Numbered from the stretch's first letter, positions 8,470-17,988 are shown. The stretch: DNA of 46,315 bases from an uncultured Clostridia bacterium (GCA_904501865.1 CAJGCF010000003.1:1-46315), one strand, 5' to 3'. A program made the numbers and translations. Notes: generated from the letters alone by a model not told the origin.

Positions 8470-9684
8470 TTAAGTTCTGTAATCTCCGTTTATCTTGACG
8501 TAATCGTAGGTCAGGTCACAACCCCAGGCGACTGCCTCGCCCGTGCCGTCTCCAACGCAAATAATTATCTCTATCTCGTCCTCCAGCAATATCTCCTTTG
8601 CCTTTTCCTCCGAGAAATCAACGCCTGCGCCTTCGTGGCACACGTTTATCTCTCCCTTTGAGGACTTAAAGCACACGCCTACCTTATGAACGTCTATATC
8701 CGCTCCGCTATATCCGAGTGCGCAAAGCACGCGTCCCCAGTTTGCGTCCGCTCCGAACATAGCAGCCTTAAAGAGCGACGAGCAAATCACGCTCTTGGCA
8801 CAAATAGCCGCCGTCTCTTTGTCACGCGCTCCGCTGACACGGCATTCGAGCAGCTTAGTTGCTCCCTCACCATCCGCGGCTATCTTTCTGCAAAGGTCGG
8901 ACGTAACGACGTGAAGCGCCTCTCTGAATTCGTCAAATGCCTCTCCCGCACATACTATCTCATCATTTCCCGCCTGCCCGTTGGCAAGTACCGAGACCAT
9001 ATCGTTAGTCGAGGTGTCTCCGTCAACGCTTATCATATTGAACGAGGTCTTTACGTCCTCTCCAAGCGCTATCTTAAGCATCTCGGAGGATATCGCACAG
9101 TCGGTCGTTATAAAGACCAGCATAGTTGCCATATTGGGATGTATCATACCGCTTCCCTTAGCGATACCACCCATACGGCACGTCTTACCGCCTACGGTGA
9201 ATTCTACCGCTATCTCTTTTTTCTTTGTGTCCGTGGTCATGATTCCCTCGCAAGCCAGGTCACTGTTGTCTCCAAGACCGCTGATAAGCTCGTCAAGTCC
9301 GTTCTCTATGGGCGTGATATCAAGAGGCTGACCTATAACTCCTGTGGACGCGACGACCACGTCGGACGCGGATATTCCCAGCTTGTCACCAAGCAGTCTG
9401 CAGGTCTGTGCCGCTATTTCGATTCCGTTTGCGTTGCAGGTATTTGCGTTTCCGCTATTGCATATCACTGCCTGCGCCACGCCGTTCTCTATATTTGACT
9501 TTGTGACGAGCAGAGGTGCTCCCTTTACCAGATTCTGCGTATATACTGCCGCCGCGGAGCACGGTGTCTGTGAACATATGAGTGCCAAGTCTCTTTTGGT
9601 CTTGTTCTTGCGTATTCCGCAATGTATTCCGTTTGCCGAAAATCCCTTTGCGGCACACACACCGCCCTGTATCTTATTTATCAT
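8470..9684 (-). CDS. argJ: Bifunctional glutamate/ornithine acetyltransferase
   Basis: ArgJ moves the acetyl group from N-acetylornithine to glutamate, so the acetyl group is recycled and neither ArgA nor ArgE is needed. 404 residues. The self-cleavage site ATML is at residues 186-189 with Thr187 as the expected new N-terminal nucleophile; GGIAKGSGMIHPN precedes it. The upstream STGVIGQPL motif forms the oxyanion hole in the family. The start at 9684 is clear from the conserved N-terminus, but its ribosome binding site is weak (AGGA only about two bases from the ATG). Whether it is mono- or bifunctional cannot be read from sequence. It lies between argC and argB. Confidence 0.95.
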   Translation of the reverse strand: MINKIQGGVCAAKGFSANGIHCGIRKNKTKRDLALICSQTPCSAAAVYTQNLVKGAPLLVTKSNIENGVAQAVICNSGNANTCNANGIEIAAQTCRLLGDKLGISASDVVVASTGVIGQPLDITPIENGLDELISGLGDNSDLACEGIMTTDTKKKEIAVEFTVGGKTCRMGGIAKGSGMIHPNMATMLVFITTDCAISSEMLKIALGEDVKTSFNMISVDGDTSTNDMVSVLANGQAGNDEIVCAGEAFDEFREALHVVTSDLCRKIAADGEGATKLLECRVSGARDKETAAICAKSVICSSLFKAAMFGADANWGRVLCALGYSGADIDVHKVGVCFKSSKGEINVCHEGAGVDFSEEKAKEILLEDEIEIIICVGDGTGEAVAWGCDLTYDYVKINGDYRT

Positions 9685-9717
9685 GTCCTGTCTTTGCCTT
9701 TCTTGTATGAGGTATCC

Positions 9718-10653
9718 TTAGATTTCAAGTCCTTTGTCTATAGGGGCTCCGAGCGTGTAATTGAGACATTCGACCGCCGCGCCCGACGCTCCCTTGCCGA
9801 GATTATCGTACATAGCGATGAGCAATATCCGCTCCTCGTTTCCGCAGACGCTTATCTGCATAGAATCCTTGCCCGAGAGCTTTGCGCCCGAGACAAATCC
9901 CGTCTCATCGGCAGTCTCTGCGTATCTAACGATATCGCCCGTGTATATCTCAGCATAAACCTTTTTAATATCCTCGACCGTATGACCGCAGGTCAGCTGT
10001 GAGGAAAAGATGGGCACGGTAACCGTCATCCCACTGTAAAAATCCGAAACTATGGGGCAGAACACAGGCTGACTCGCAAGTCCCGTGACAGCCTTCATCT
10101 CCTTGAGATGCTTATGCCCTTGTCCAAGCGCGTACTGACGGGGAGCGTCAAGCAGACAGTCTCTCTCCTCGCTCTCATACTCGGCTATCATCTTTTTTCC
10201 GCCGCCGCTATATCCCGTTATGGAATGGCAGGTGAGGAGCGTATCGGCGGATATGATGCCCGCCTTTACAAGCGGATACACAAGCGCTATAAAGCCGCTT
10301 GCGTGGCACCCGGGAACAGCAATTCTTTTTGCGCTCGGGAGCTTGCTTTTGATATCCTCGGAAAGCTCGGGAAATCCGTACGTCCAACCCTCAAGCGTTC
10401 TGTGCGCCGTTGAGGTATCTATCACGACCGTTCGGTCATTTTCTATGAGTGACACAGACTCTCTTGCCGCGTCGTCGGGCAAACACAGAAACGCCACATC
10501 CGCCTCATTCAAGGCGCGTTTTCTCGCCGCCGTATCCTTTCGCTCGTCGTCCGAAAGAATTATCAGCTCTATGTCGTCTCTGCACTCAAGTCTTTCGTAT
10601 ATACGCAGGCCCGTCGTTCCCGCGCGCCCGTCTATAAATATCTTTTTTTTCAT
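9718..10653 (-). CDS. argC: N-acetyl-gamma-glutamyl-phosphate reductase, type 2
   Basis: NADPH-dependent reduction of acetylglutamyl phosphate. The protein is 311 residues and starts KKKIFIDGRAGTTGLRI, which marks the shorter type-2 ArgC family as opposed to the B. subtilis type. The catalytic cysteine is Cys116 in VPGCHASG, and GQGHKHLKEM carries the conserved histidine. The start codon overlaps the argH stop in an ATGA arrangement with GAGGG upstream, so translation is coupled to argH. Confidence 0.95.
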   Translation of the reverse strand: MKKKIFIDGRAGTTGLRIYERLECRDDIELIILSDDERKDTAARKRALNEADVAFLCLPDDAARESVSLIENDRTVVIDTSTAHRTLEGWTYGFPELSEDIKSKLPSAKRIAVPGCHASGFIALVYPLVKAGIISADTLLTCHSITGYSGGGKKMIAEYESEERDCLLDAPRQYALGQGHKHLKEMKAVTGLASQPVFCPIVSDFYSGMTVTVPIFSSQLTCGHTVEDIKKVYAEIYTGDIVRYAETADETGFVSGAKLSGKDSMQISVCGNEERILLIAMYDNLGKGASGAAVECLNYTLGAPIDKGLEI

Positions 10654-12032
10654 TTTGTTCCCTCAACAGCGGCTCTTACCAAGCTTATCTGCTTCAATAC
10701 CGACTCAACGCTCGTGCCGCCCTCACTTATTCTCTTGGAGACGCAGGTCTCAAGCGATATCTCGCGGTAAAGGTCGTCCTCAAAAATATCACTGTGGGCT
10801 CTGTAAGCCTCAAGCGGAAGCTTGTCGAGCACCGTATTCTTTTCTATGCACTCGGCAACTATCTCACCAGTTATCTTGTAAGCTGAACGGAAGGGCATCC
10901 CCTTCTTTGTAAGATAGTCGGCAAGGTCGGTAGCGTTGATGAAGCCCTCCTGTGCCGCGCGGTACATATTCTCTTTTTTAAGCTTCATAGTGGCTACCAT
11001 AGGAGCGAATATCTCAAGACACATAATCACGGTCTCAAGAGAGTCGAATATAGCCTCCTTGTCCTCCTGCATATCCTTGTTATACGCAAGCGGCAAGCCC
11101 TTGAGCGTGGTGAGCAGAGCCATAAGGTCTCCGTAAACTCTGCCCGTCTTGCCTCTTACAAGCTCCGCCATATCCGAGTTCTTTTTCTGCGGCATTATGG
11201 ACGAGCCCGTAGTGTAGGCATCGTCAAGCTCGACGAATTTGAACTCCCAGCTCGACCAGAGTATTATCTCCTCGGAAAAGCGAGAGAGGTGCATCATAAT
11301 AAGTGCATACGCGCTCATAAGCTCAACACAGAAATCTCTGTCGGACACACCGTCTATGCTATTGGCACAAACACCGTCAAAGCCAAGCAGGTCTGCCTCA
11401 AAGCTGCGGTCAGTATTGTAGGTGGTGCCCGCGAGAGCGCAGGAGCCTATGGGAGAGGCGTTCATTCTCTTTACCGCGTCACGCACTCTGCCTATATCGC
11501 GCAAAAACATTTGGGAGTACGCCATAAGGTGATGACCAAAGGTGATGGGTTGGGCTCTTTGCAGATGCGTATATCCAGGGACTATTGCACAAGCCCCCTC
11601 CTCTGCCTTGTCACATATTACGGATATTAGCTTTTCGAGCAGACTCGTGACCTTTTTGCTCTCGTCGCGCAGATACATACGCACGTCGAGCGCCACCTGG
11701 TCGTTTCGACTGCGAGCGGTGTGCAATCTCTTGCCCGCCTCACCTATCCTCGCGGTCAGCTCCGCCTCGATAAACATATGTATGTCCTCACAGCTCATAT
11801 CGAACTGCAAATTTCCGCTCTCAATGTCCTCAAGAATGGACAGAAGCCCATTCTCTATCTGCTCCGCGTCGGTCTCGCTTATGATGCCCTGCTTACACAG
11901 CATCTTTGCGTGAGCTATCGAGCCCAGTATATCCTGCTTATACATCTTGCAATCAAAGCGTATCGACGAGTTGAAATCGTCCGCCAAACTGTCCGTTACA
12001 CCGGCATTTCTGCCTGCCCACATTTTACTCAT
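10650..12032 (-). CDS. argH: Argininosuccinate lyase
   Basis: Cleaves argininosuccinate to arginine and fumarate, the last step of the pathway. 460 residues of the fumarase/aspartase superfamily. HTARSRNDQ lies near residue 104, the catalytic histidine in GYTHLQ near residue 156, and the signature loop GSSIMPQKKN at residues 276-285. The start at 12032 has GAGGTATT upstream. It heads the argH-C-J-B-D-F run, while argG lies 248 bases further upstream behind a repeat-rich gap, so it may be read through from the argG promoter. I found no convincing promoter of its own. Confidence 0.96.
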   Translation of the reverse strand: MSKMWAGRNAGVTDSLADDFNSSIRFDCKMYKQDILGSIAHAKMLCKQGIISETDAEQIENGLLSILEDIESGNLQFDMSCEDIHMFIEAELTARIGEAGKRLHTARSRNDQVALDVRMYLRDESKKVTSLLEKLISVICDKAEEGACAIVPGYTHLQRAQPITFGHHLMAYSQMFLRDIGRVRDAVKRMNASPIGSCALAGTTYNTDRSFEADLLGFDGVCANSIDGVSDRDFCVELMSAYALIMMHLSRFSEEIILWSSWEFKFVELDDAYTTGSSIMPQKKNSDMAELVRGKTGRVYGDLMALLTTLKGLPLAYNKDMQEDKEAIFDSLETVIMCLEIFAPMVATMKLKKENMYRAAQEGFINATDLADYLTKKGMPFRSAYKITGEIVAECIEKNTVLDKLPLEAYRAHSDIFEDDLYREISLETCVSKRISEGGTSVESVLKQISLVRAAVEGTK

Positions 12033-12142
12033 AATACCTCTGTGCGAGGAACTTCTTAGAAAAAAGCTTTCTCGCGCTTTTCAAAAACTTTAAATAAATG
12101 GGTTTTGGCACTTTTTGAGAGCGCCATTAAAAAGCATAATAT

Positions 12143-12162
12143 GGGATAGAAGCTTCTATCCC
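12143..12162. repeat. Perfect 20-bp palindrome in the argG-argH gap
   Basis: GGGATAGAAG and its reverse complement lie back to back with no spacer, about 110 bases upstream of the argH start. It could be a repressor operator or an RNA hairpin. There is no U-tract on the minus strand after it, so it is not a classical terminator of argG. Confidence 0.6.
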
Positions 12163-12185
12163 AAAAAATTCTTTCTGTCTCCAAG

Positions 12186-12271
12186 AATAGTCCGTCTCTC
12201 AAACGCCTATTCTTATTGAAAGTTTTTGAGGGGGCGGGGGAATCTTTTTTTCAAAAAGCCCCCCGCGACTC
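12186..12271. repeat. G-rich/poly-T hairpin intergenic repeat, copy in argG-argH gap
   Basis: Contains an 8-bp inverted repeat (AAGAATAG/CTATTCTT), then TTATTGAAAGTTTTTGAGG, a G-run, a poly-T/poly-A hairpin and CCCCCCGC. The same layout recurs at about 13820-13885, 13950-14033, 19919-19984 and 23466-23530. On the minus strand it follows argG directly and may also work as a partial terminator. Confidence 0.6.
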
Positions 12272-12280
12272 GTCAACAAC

Positions 12281-13501
12281 TTACTTGTTCTTCGCATCTA
12301 CCATAGCCTGAACCTTGATGGGAAGGCCGTACAGGTTGATAAAGCCCGCACTGTCCTTCTGGTCATAGTCGGACTCACCAAAGGTCGCGATCTCCTCAGA
12401 GTAGAGCGAGTAGTCGCTCCACACGCCCGCGTTTATCATATTGCCCTTATAGAGCTTGAGGCGAACCTTACCCGTTACCTTCTCCTGCGTCTTGTCAACA
12501 AAAGCGGCAAGAGCCTCACGCAGAGGTGTGAACCACTGACCGTTATATACCAGCTCCGCATAGGTGATAGCAAGCTTCTGCTTTTCGTGAAGCGTCATCT
12601 TGTCAAGGCAGATGCTCTCAAGCACGCTATGAGCCTTGTAAAGAATAGTTCCGCCGGGAGTCTCGTAAACACCGCGGCACTTCATACCCACAAGTCTGTT
12701 CTCAACGATATCAAGAAGTCCTATACCGTTCTCGCCACCAAGCTTGTTGAGGTCAAGAATGATATCCTTTGCCGACTTCTTTTCACCGTTGATGGCTACG
12801 GGAACGCCCTGAACAAAGTCAAGCTCTACGTAGGTAGGCGTGTCGGGAGCCTGAATGGGAGATACACCCATCTCAAGAAATCCGGGTTTTTCGTACATAG
12901 GCTCGTTGCCAGTATCCTCAAGGTCAAGTCCCTCGTGAGAGAGGTGCCAGAGGTTCTTGTCCTTTGAATAGTTAGTCTCACGATTTATCTTAAGAGGCAC
13001 GTTGTGCGCCTCGGCATAGTCAATTTCCTCGTCACGAGACTTGATATCCCATTCACGCCAAGGAGCGATTATAGGCATATCGGGGCAGAAATGCTTGAGA
13101 GTCAGCTCAAAGCGCACCTGGTCGTTACCCTTACCCGTACAGCCGTGACAGATGGCGTCTGCGCCTTCCTTGATGGCTATCTCCGCAAGTCCCTTTGCGA
13201 TACAAGGACGCGCGTGGCTTGTTCCGAGCAGATATTCCTCATATATAGCACCCGCCTTCATGCAGGGGATTATGTATTCATCAACGTACTCATCGGTGAG
13301 GTCGAGAACGTAAAGCTTGGACGCGCCTGTTTTCAGTGCCTTTTCCTCAAGGCCCTCAAGCTCGTCCGCCTGACCTACGTTTCCGCTTACCGCGATGACC
13401 TCACAGTTATTATAATTCTCCTTGAGCCACGGAATGATGATAGACGTATCAAGTCCGCCAGAGTACGCAAGCACTACCTTTTTTATCTTACTCTTATCCA
13501 T
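12281..13501 (-). CDS. argG: Argininosuccinate synthase
   Basis: Condenses citrulline and aspartate with ATP. 406 residues, normal length. The ATP-pyrophosphatase motif AYSGGLDTS is at residues 12-20; GTSHARPCIAKG, CHGCTGKGNDQVRFE and YSKDKNLWHLSHEG follow in family order. The start at 13501 has GGAGGA upstream. It is the first gene of the arginine block and the only one with a visible consensus promoter, followed by ArgR-like half-sites, so it is probably the controlled entry point for the whole cluster. Confidence 0.97.
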   Translation of the reverse strand: MDKSKIKKVVLAYSGGLDTSIIIPWLKENYNNCEVIAVSGNVGQADELEGLEEKALKTGASKLYVLDLTDEYVDEYIIPCMKAGAIYEEYLLGTSHARPCIAKGLAEIAIKEGADAICHGCTGKGNDQVRFELTLKHFCPDMPIIAPWREWDIKSRDEEIDYAEAHNVPLKINRETNYSKDKNLWHLSHEGLDLEDTGNEPMYEKPGFLEMGVSPIQAPDTPTYVELDFVQGVPVAINGEKKSAKDIILDLNKLGGENGIGLLDIVENRLVGMKCRGVYETPGGTILYKAHSVLESICLDKMTLHEKQKLAITYAELVYNGQWFTPLREALAAFVDKTQEKVTGKVRLKLYKGNMINAGVWSDYSLYSEEIATFGESDYDQKDSAGFINLYGLPIKVQAMVDAKNK

Positions 13502-13533
13502 TGTTTTTGTCCTCCATAGACAATTTTGTGTTT

Positions 13534-13591
13534 TTATTCAATTTTTGTGCGTTTTTTATGCATTTATGCATCAAATATTAGGATTATGCAT
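13534..13591 (-). promoter_or_regulatory. Putative ArgR/AhrC operator array before argG
   Basis: Immediately downstream of the -10 box there are three TATGCAT units (13557-13563, 13565-13571, 13585-13591) and one TTATTCA (13534-13540). On the minus strand these read TGCATAA and TGAATAA, the half-site types of ARG boxes. Their position between start point and gene fits repression by arginine. ArgR binding is an inference. Confidence 0.5.
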
Positions 13592-13593
13592 TT

Positions 13594-13622
13594 ATTATAC
13601 ACCATTAATATGCTTTTGTCAA
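13594..13622 (-). promoter_or_regulatory. Sigma-A promoter of argG
   Basis: TTGACA (13617-13622), 17 bases, TATAAT (13594-13599) on the minus strand; perfect consensus about 95 bases upstream of the start. Confidence 0.85.
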
Positions 13623-13787
13623 TGCTGATTACTACAATGTTTTACAAAGACCGCTCAAGTTTTTTGATATTATGCACAAAAATGAATATTTTTTCGTTTT
13701 TGACGCAGATATTCGAGGGGCGTAGTATTAAAATGTATAAAAATGAAAATAACGCCTTTCACCATTCAAAGTCTTTTTTATGTCCTT

Positions 13788-14033
13788 TTTTACCAATCAA
13801 ATCTTGACCTGCTCATCATATTAAAGGTTTTTGGAGTGGGTAGGGGGGCAGGGGGAAGGGCGAACCCTTTTTTTCAAAAAGGTACCTGTGGTGCGGCGTT
13901 GGCTCGTGTGACGTATTTCCCTTTCCACCAATCAACCCTCGACCTACCCATTCTATTAAAGGTTTTTGGAGTGGATAGGGGGTGCAGGGGGAAGGGCGAA
14001 CCCTTTTTTCAAAAAGGTTCGCCCTTCCCCCTG
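13788..14033. repeat. Tandem copies of a G-rich intergenic repeat between ilvE and argG
   Basis: The gap 13502-14045 has no gene. After the argG promoter it holds two direct copies of an about 95-base unit (about 13788-13882 and 13921-14015). Each has ACCAATCAA, TTAAAGGTTTTTGGAGTGG, a G-run, GGGGGAAGGGCGAACCC and TTTTTTCAAAAAGG. The second copy is completed by a perfect inverted repeat (arms 13985-14002 and 14016-14033, 18 bp plus inner T/A pairing) directly after the ilvE stop. That hairpin could act as a transcription stop or mRNA 3'-end stabiliser. Confidence 0.75.
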
Positions 14034-14045
14034 TATTCTCTCCCG

Positions 14046-15113
14046 TCAGACCTTAACAGTCCAGCCGAATTTGTCTTCTATCTTACCCCACTGGATAGCG
14101 GTGAGTGTATCATAGAGTTTTTGCGCTACGGGTCCTATTTCATTATTGTTTATTATCATTTTTTGGTCGCCCGTGTCAAGAAGTCCCATAGGCGAGACTA
14201 CCGCGGCGGTACCTGTTCCAAACGCCTCGTCAAGCTTACCGTTTGCGTATGCTTCCTCGACCTCTGCAAGTGAGAGCTTTCTCTCCTCAACGGTATAACC
14301 CATATCGCGAAGGAGCTGGATACTCGACTTTCTTGTAACACCCGGAAGGATACTTCCCTCCTCCAAGGCGGGAGTTACGACCTTGCCGTCAAGCACGAAG
14401 AACACGTTCATTGCGCCGACCTCGTCGATATACTTATGCTCGATACCGTCAAGCCAAAGCACCTGAGAATATCCCATCTTCTCTGCCTTTTCCTGACCGA
14501 TAAGAGAGCAGGCGTAGTTTCCGCCTACCTTTGCAAAGCCCGTACCGCCTCTTACCGCGCGAACATACTCACGCTCAACGAATATCTTAACCGGCTTTAT
14601 TCCCTCAGCGTAATACGCTCCGACAGGACAGGTGATTATCATAAATTTATAGCTCTTTGAGGGGTGAACTCCAAGCTGAACGTCCGTCGCGATAATGAAA
14701 GGACGGATATAGAGAGAGGTTCCCTCCTTAACGGGCACCCAGTCCTCCTCGACCTTGACGATGGCACGGAGAGCGTCAAGAACGTCGTTTTTGTCAAGCT
14801 GAGGAATACAAAGGCGCTCGTTTGTACGGTTCATTCTGTCTATATTCTGGTCGGGACGGAAAAGCTGTATGCTTCCGTCGGGCGTTCTGTATGCCTTGAG
14901 ACCCTCAAACATCTCCTGCGCGTAATGGAATACCATACACGCGGGATCGAGCGAAAGATTCTGATAAGGAACTATGCGCGCGTCGTGCCAACCCATACCC
15001 TCATCGTAATCCATAATAAACATATGGTCTGTGAAATGTTTTCCAAAGCCGAGATTATCCCAATCGGGCTTTGCCTTTTTTTCTTTTACAAGCTCGTACT
15101 TTATGTTGAGCAT
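14046..15113 (-). CDS. ilvE: Branched-chain amino acid aminotransferase
   Basis: PLP class-IV aminotransferase making Val, Leu and Ile from their keto acids. 355 residues, the longer (about 350-aa) BCAT type. MVFHYAQEMFEGLKAYR near residue 58, RMNRTNERLCIP, and the PLP lysine region VRGGTGFAKVGGNYACSL are clear; EVGAMNVFFV and GSILPGVTRKS are C-terminal signatures. The start at 15113 has AAGG upstream. It is the last gene of the ilv-leu series, ending at the large hairpin at 13985-14033. Confidence 0.95.
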   Translation of the reverse strand: MLNIKYELVKEKKAKPDWDNLGFGKHFTDHMFIMDYDEGMGWHDARIVPYQNLSLDPACMVFHYAQEMFEGLKAYRTPDGSIQLFRPDQNIDRMNRTNERLCIPQLDKNDVLDALRAIVKVEEDWVPVKEGTSLYIRPFIIATDVQLGVHPSKSYKFMIITCPVGAYYAEGIKPVKIFVEREYVRAVRGGTGFAKVGGNYACSLIGQEKAEKMGYSQVLWLDGIEHKYIDEVGAMNVFFVLDGKVVTPALEEGSILPGVTRKSSIQLLRDMGYTVEERKLSLAEVEEAYANGKLDEAFGTGTAAVVSPMGLLDTGDQKMIINNNEIGPVAQKLYDTLTAIQWGKIEDKFGWTVKV

Positions 15114-15149
15114 TATTTTACACCTTCTTTTTATAAGAATAATTTAAAA

Positions 15150-16220
15150 TTAAATATTAGCCGCAAGAACGTCTCCCATAGCCGAGCAACCCACCTTAGT
15201 AAAGCCGTCCTTGTAGATATCGGGTGTACGGTAGCCGTCGTCAAGTGCCTTGTTCACTGCCGCCTCTATAGCGTCCGCCTCAGCCGCCATATCAAACGAG
15301 TAACGGAGCATCATAGCCGCGCTCATTACCGTTCCTATGGGGTTTGCGATATCCATTCCCGCGATATCGGGAGCCGAGCCGTGAATGGGCTCGTACATTC
15401 CGAGAGGTCCCGAGGACAGAGACGCCGAGGGCATCATTCCGATAGAGCCCGTAAGCATGCTTGCCTCGTCGGAAAGAATGTCGCCAAACATATTCTCCGT
15501 CACTATAACGTCAAACTGCGTGGGATTCTTGATAAGCTGCATAGCCGTGTTGTCAACGAGGATATCGCTGTACTCTACCTGCGTATATTCCTCTGCCAAG
15601 CGGTGCATTACCGCTCGCCAGAGCCTTGAGGAATCAAGCACGTTTGCCTTGTCCACGCTTGCGAGCTTTTTGCCACGCTTAAGCGCCGCCTCAAATGCCA
15701 CGCGACCGATGCGCTCTATCTCGTGCTCAGAGTAGGTCATCTCATCTGTCGCGACCCTCTCGCCACCGACAGTTTCCGTCCTTCTCTTTCCAAAATAGAT
15801 GCCGCCCGTCAGCTCTCTGACTATCATAAGGTCAATTCCACCTCCAACTATGCTCTCCTTGAGCGGAGAGGAGTCCGCAAGCTGAGAGAACAGCTTTGTA
15901 GGGCGAAGATTGGCAAAGAGTCCGAGCTCGCGTCTGACCGCGAGCAATGCCTTTTCGGGTCTTATAGAAGGGTCAACGCTGTCCCATTTTGGTCCACCCA
16001 CGGCTCCGAGCAGCACCGCATCGGCGCTTTTGCATTTTTCCATTCCCTCATCGGTTATCGGAACGCCGTATTTGTCAATAGAGCAGCCTCCGATATCCAC
16101 CTCGGTATAATTAAACGTGTGTCCGTATTTTTTTGCGACCGCGTCCAGCACCTTGACCGCCTGCGAAACGATTTCGGGGCCGATTCCGTCGCCCTTGAGA
16201 AGTGTAATATTCTTATCCAT
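15150..16220 (-). CDS. leuB: 3-isopropylmalate dehydrogenase
   Basis: Oxidative decarboxylation of 3-isopropylmalate with NAD in leucine synthesis. 356 residues. LLKGDGIGPEIV at the N-terminus, LLGAVGGPKWD, and the metal/substrate motif VRELTGGIYFG near residue 135 are typical, as is NMFGDILSDEASMLTGSIGMMPSAS. The start at 16220 has GGAG upstream. It follows leuD by 11 bases. Confidence 0.96.
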   Translation of the reverse strand: MDKNITLLKGDGIGPEIVSQAVKVLDAVAKKYGHTFNYTEVDIGGCSIDKYGVPITDEGMEKCKSADAVLLGAVGGPKWDSVDPSIRPEKALLAVRRELGLFANLRPTKLFSQLADSSPLKESIVGGGIDLMIVRELTGGIYFGKRRTETVGGERVATDEMTYSEHEIERIGRVAFEAALKRGKKLASVDKANVLDSSRLWRAVMHRLAEEYTQVEYSDILVDNTAMQLIKNPTQFDVIVTENMFGDILSDEASMLTGSIGMMPSASLSSGPLGMYEPIHGSAPDIAGMDIANPIGTVMSAAMMLRYSFDMAAEADAIEAAVNKALDDGYRTPDIYKDGFTKVGCSAMGDVLAANI

Positions 16221-16231
16221 AGCTACTCTCC

Positions 16232-16714
16232 TTATTTTTTGAGCGAGTTCATAAGTCCGTCAGAATTAATTATATCCTTAATAAATTCCGGGAAAGGCTC
16301 TGCCTGATAGGTCTCGCCCTTGGTGACGTTAGTAATAACGCCCGTATCAAAGTCAATAGAGACTTGGTCGCCGTTCTCTATCTTCTCGCTTGCCTCGGGG
16401 CATTCCAGAATAGCCAAACCTATATTTATCGCGTTTCTGAAGAAGATACGCGCAAAGGTCTTTGCGATAACGCAGGATATTCCCGAGTTCTTTATGGCAA
16501 TGGGAGCGTGCTCACGCGACGAGCCGCAGCCAAAGTTGGCTCCACCCACCATTATATCGCCGTTATTTACTTTTTTGACAAAGTCCTTGTCTATATCCTC
16601 CATACAGTGAGACGCGAGCTCCTTGTGATCCGCGGTGTTGAGATATCTTGCGGGGATTATTACGTCGGTATCTACGTTATCTCCGTATTTATGTACGTAT
16701 CCGTTTGCGTTCAT
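16232..16714 (-). CDS. leuD: 3-isopropylmalate dehydratase small subunit
   Basis: Small (swivel-domain) subunit of isopropylmalate isomerase, partner of LeuC. 160 residues. VDTDVIIPARYL near the N-terminus and the GGANFGCGSSREHAP loop are the family signatures, and the short length fits the bacterial/archaeal (LeuC2/D2-like) type. The start at 16714 is chosen because GGAGG lies 5 bases upstream; the earlier in-frame TTG has none. It begins 14 bases after the leuC stop. Confidence 0.95.
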   Translation of the reverse strand: MNANGYVHKYGDNVDTDVIIPARYLNTADHKELASHCMEDIDKDFVKKVNNGDIMVGGANFGCGSSREHAPIAIKNSGISCVIAKTFARIFFRNAINIGLAILECPEASEKIENGDQVSIDFDTGVITNVTKGETYQAEPFPEFIKDIINSDGLMNSLKK

Positions 16715-16728
16715 AATTTCCTCCTTAC

Positions 16729-17988
16729 TCAAAGCTGTGTGGGGTCAACTATTCGTCCCGCCACAGCGGTAGCTGCCGCGACCTCGGGACTTGCAAGATA
16801 TATCTTTGACGTAACGTGTCCCATTCTGCCCACGAAGTTTCTGTTAGTGGTAGCCACGGCTATCTCGTCCTCGGCGAGAATTCCCATATAACCGCCAAGA
16901 CAGGGGCCACAGGTGGGTGTCGAGACGATACAGCCCGCGTCAATAAACGTATCTATATATCCAAGACGGATAGATTCCTTGTAAATAGTAGGCGTTGCGG
17001 GGATAATAATGCAACGCACGTCGGGCGCGATGTGTCTGCCCTTCAGTATATCTGCCGCCGCCTTCATATCCGAAAGTCTGCCATTCGTGCAAGAGCCTAT
17101 GACAACCTGATCGGGCACTATGTCGCCAAGCTCAGAGGCAAGTCTTGTGTTCTCGGGAAGATGAGGACACGCAACAGTGGATTCTATGGCTCCGAGGTCT
17201 ATGGTATATACCTCATCATATTCCGCATCTGCGTCTGCCGAATATACCTTATATTCTCTCGCAACTCTCTCACCGACGTACGCGAGGGTTATCTCGTCGA
17301 CCTCGAATATGCCGTTCTTCGCACCTGCCTCGATAGCCATATTTGCCATACAGAGACGGTCGTCTATGGAGAGGGATTTTAGCCCCTCACCCGAAAATTC
17401 CATTGAGCGATAAAGCGCGCCGTCAACTCCTATCATTCCGATAATGTGAAGTATAACGTCCTTGCCCGAAACGTGAGGCTTGAGCTCTCCCACAAGGTTA
17501 AACTTTATAGCCGAGGGGACCTTGAACCAACCCTTGCCCGTTGCCATTCCTGCCGCCATATCCGTGCTTCCGACTCCTGTCGAGAATGCGCCGAGCGCGC
17601 CGTATGTACAGGTGTGAGAATCCGCTCCGATAACAAGCTCACCGGGAGCAACAAGTCCCTTTTCAGGCAGGAGCGCGTGCTCTATTCCCATCTCTCCGAC
17701 GTCGTAGTAATTCTTTATATTAAAAGCCTTCGCAAATGTCCTGCACTGCTTGCACTGCTGTGCCGCCTTGATGTCCTTGTTGGGCACGAAATGGTCCATT
17801 ACGAGTGCTATCTTGTTCTTATCAAAAACGCCCTCAAAGCCGTTTTTATGAAACTCGTTTATCGCCACGGGTGAGGTGATGTCGTTTCCAAGCACAAGGT
17901 CAAGGTTTGCCATAATAAGCTGTCCCGCCTTCACCGACTCAAGCCCCGCGTGCGCCGCGAGTATCTTCTGTGTCATCGTCATTGCCAT
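16729..17988 (-). CDS. leuC: 3-isopropylmalate dehydratase large subunit
   Basis: Large iron-sulfur subunit of isopropylmalate isomerase. 419 residues, which is the short LeuC form (HacA/LeuC2-like) that pairs with a 160-residue LeuD. VIGADSHTCTYGALGAFSTG, VIGSCTNGRLSD and PTCGPCLGGYMG contain the three cysteines that bind the 4Fe-4S cluster. The start at 17988 has GGAG upstream. It lies between leuA and leuD on the same strand. Confidence 0.95.
   Translation of the reverse strand: MAMTMTQKILAAHAGLESVKAGQLIMANLDLVLGNDITSPVAINEFHKNGFEGVFDKNKIALVMDHFVPNKDIKAAQQCKQCRTFAKAFNIKNYYDVGEMGIEHALLPEKGLVAPGELVIGADSHTCTYGALGAFSTGVGSTDMAAGMATGKGWFKVPSAIKFNLVGELKPHVSGKDVILHIIGMIGVDGALYRSMEFSGEGLKSLSIDDRLCMANMAIEAGAKNGIFEVDEITLAYVGERVAREYKVYSADADAEYDEVYTIDLGAIESTVACPHLPENTRLASELGDIVPDQVVIGSCTNGRLSDMKAAADILKGRHIAPDVRCIIIPATPTIYKESIRLGYIDTFIDAGCIVSTPTCGPCLGGYMGILAEDEIAVATTNRNFVGRMGHVTSKIYLASPEVAAATAVAGRIVDPTQL

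Noticed and set aside
8686..9498. 270-codon plus-strand frame opposite argJ
   Set aside because: Composition is unlike a protein gene here and argJ is certain on the other strand.
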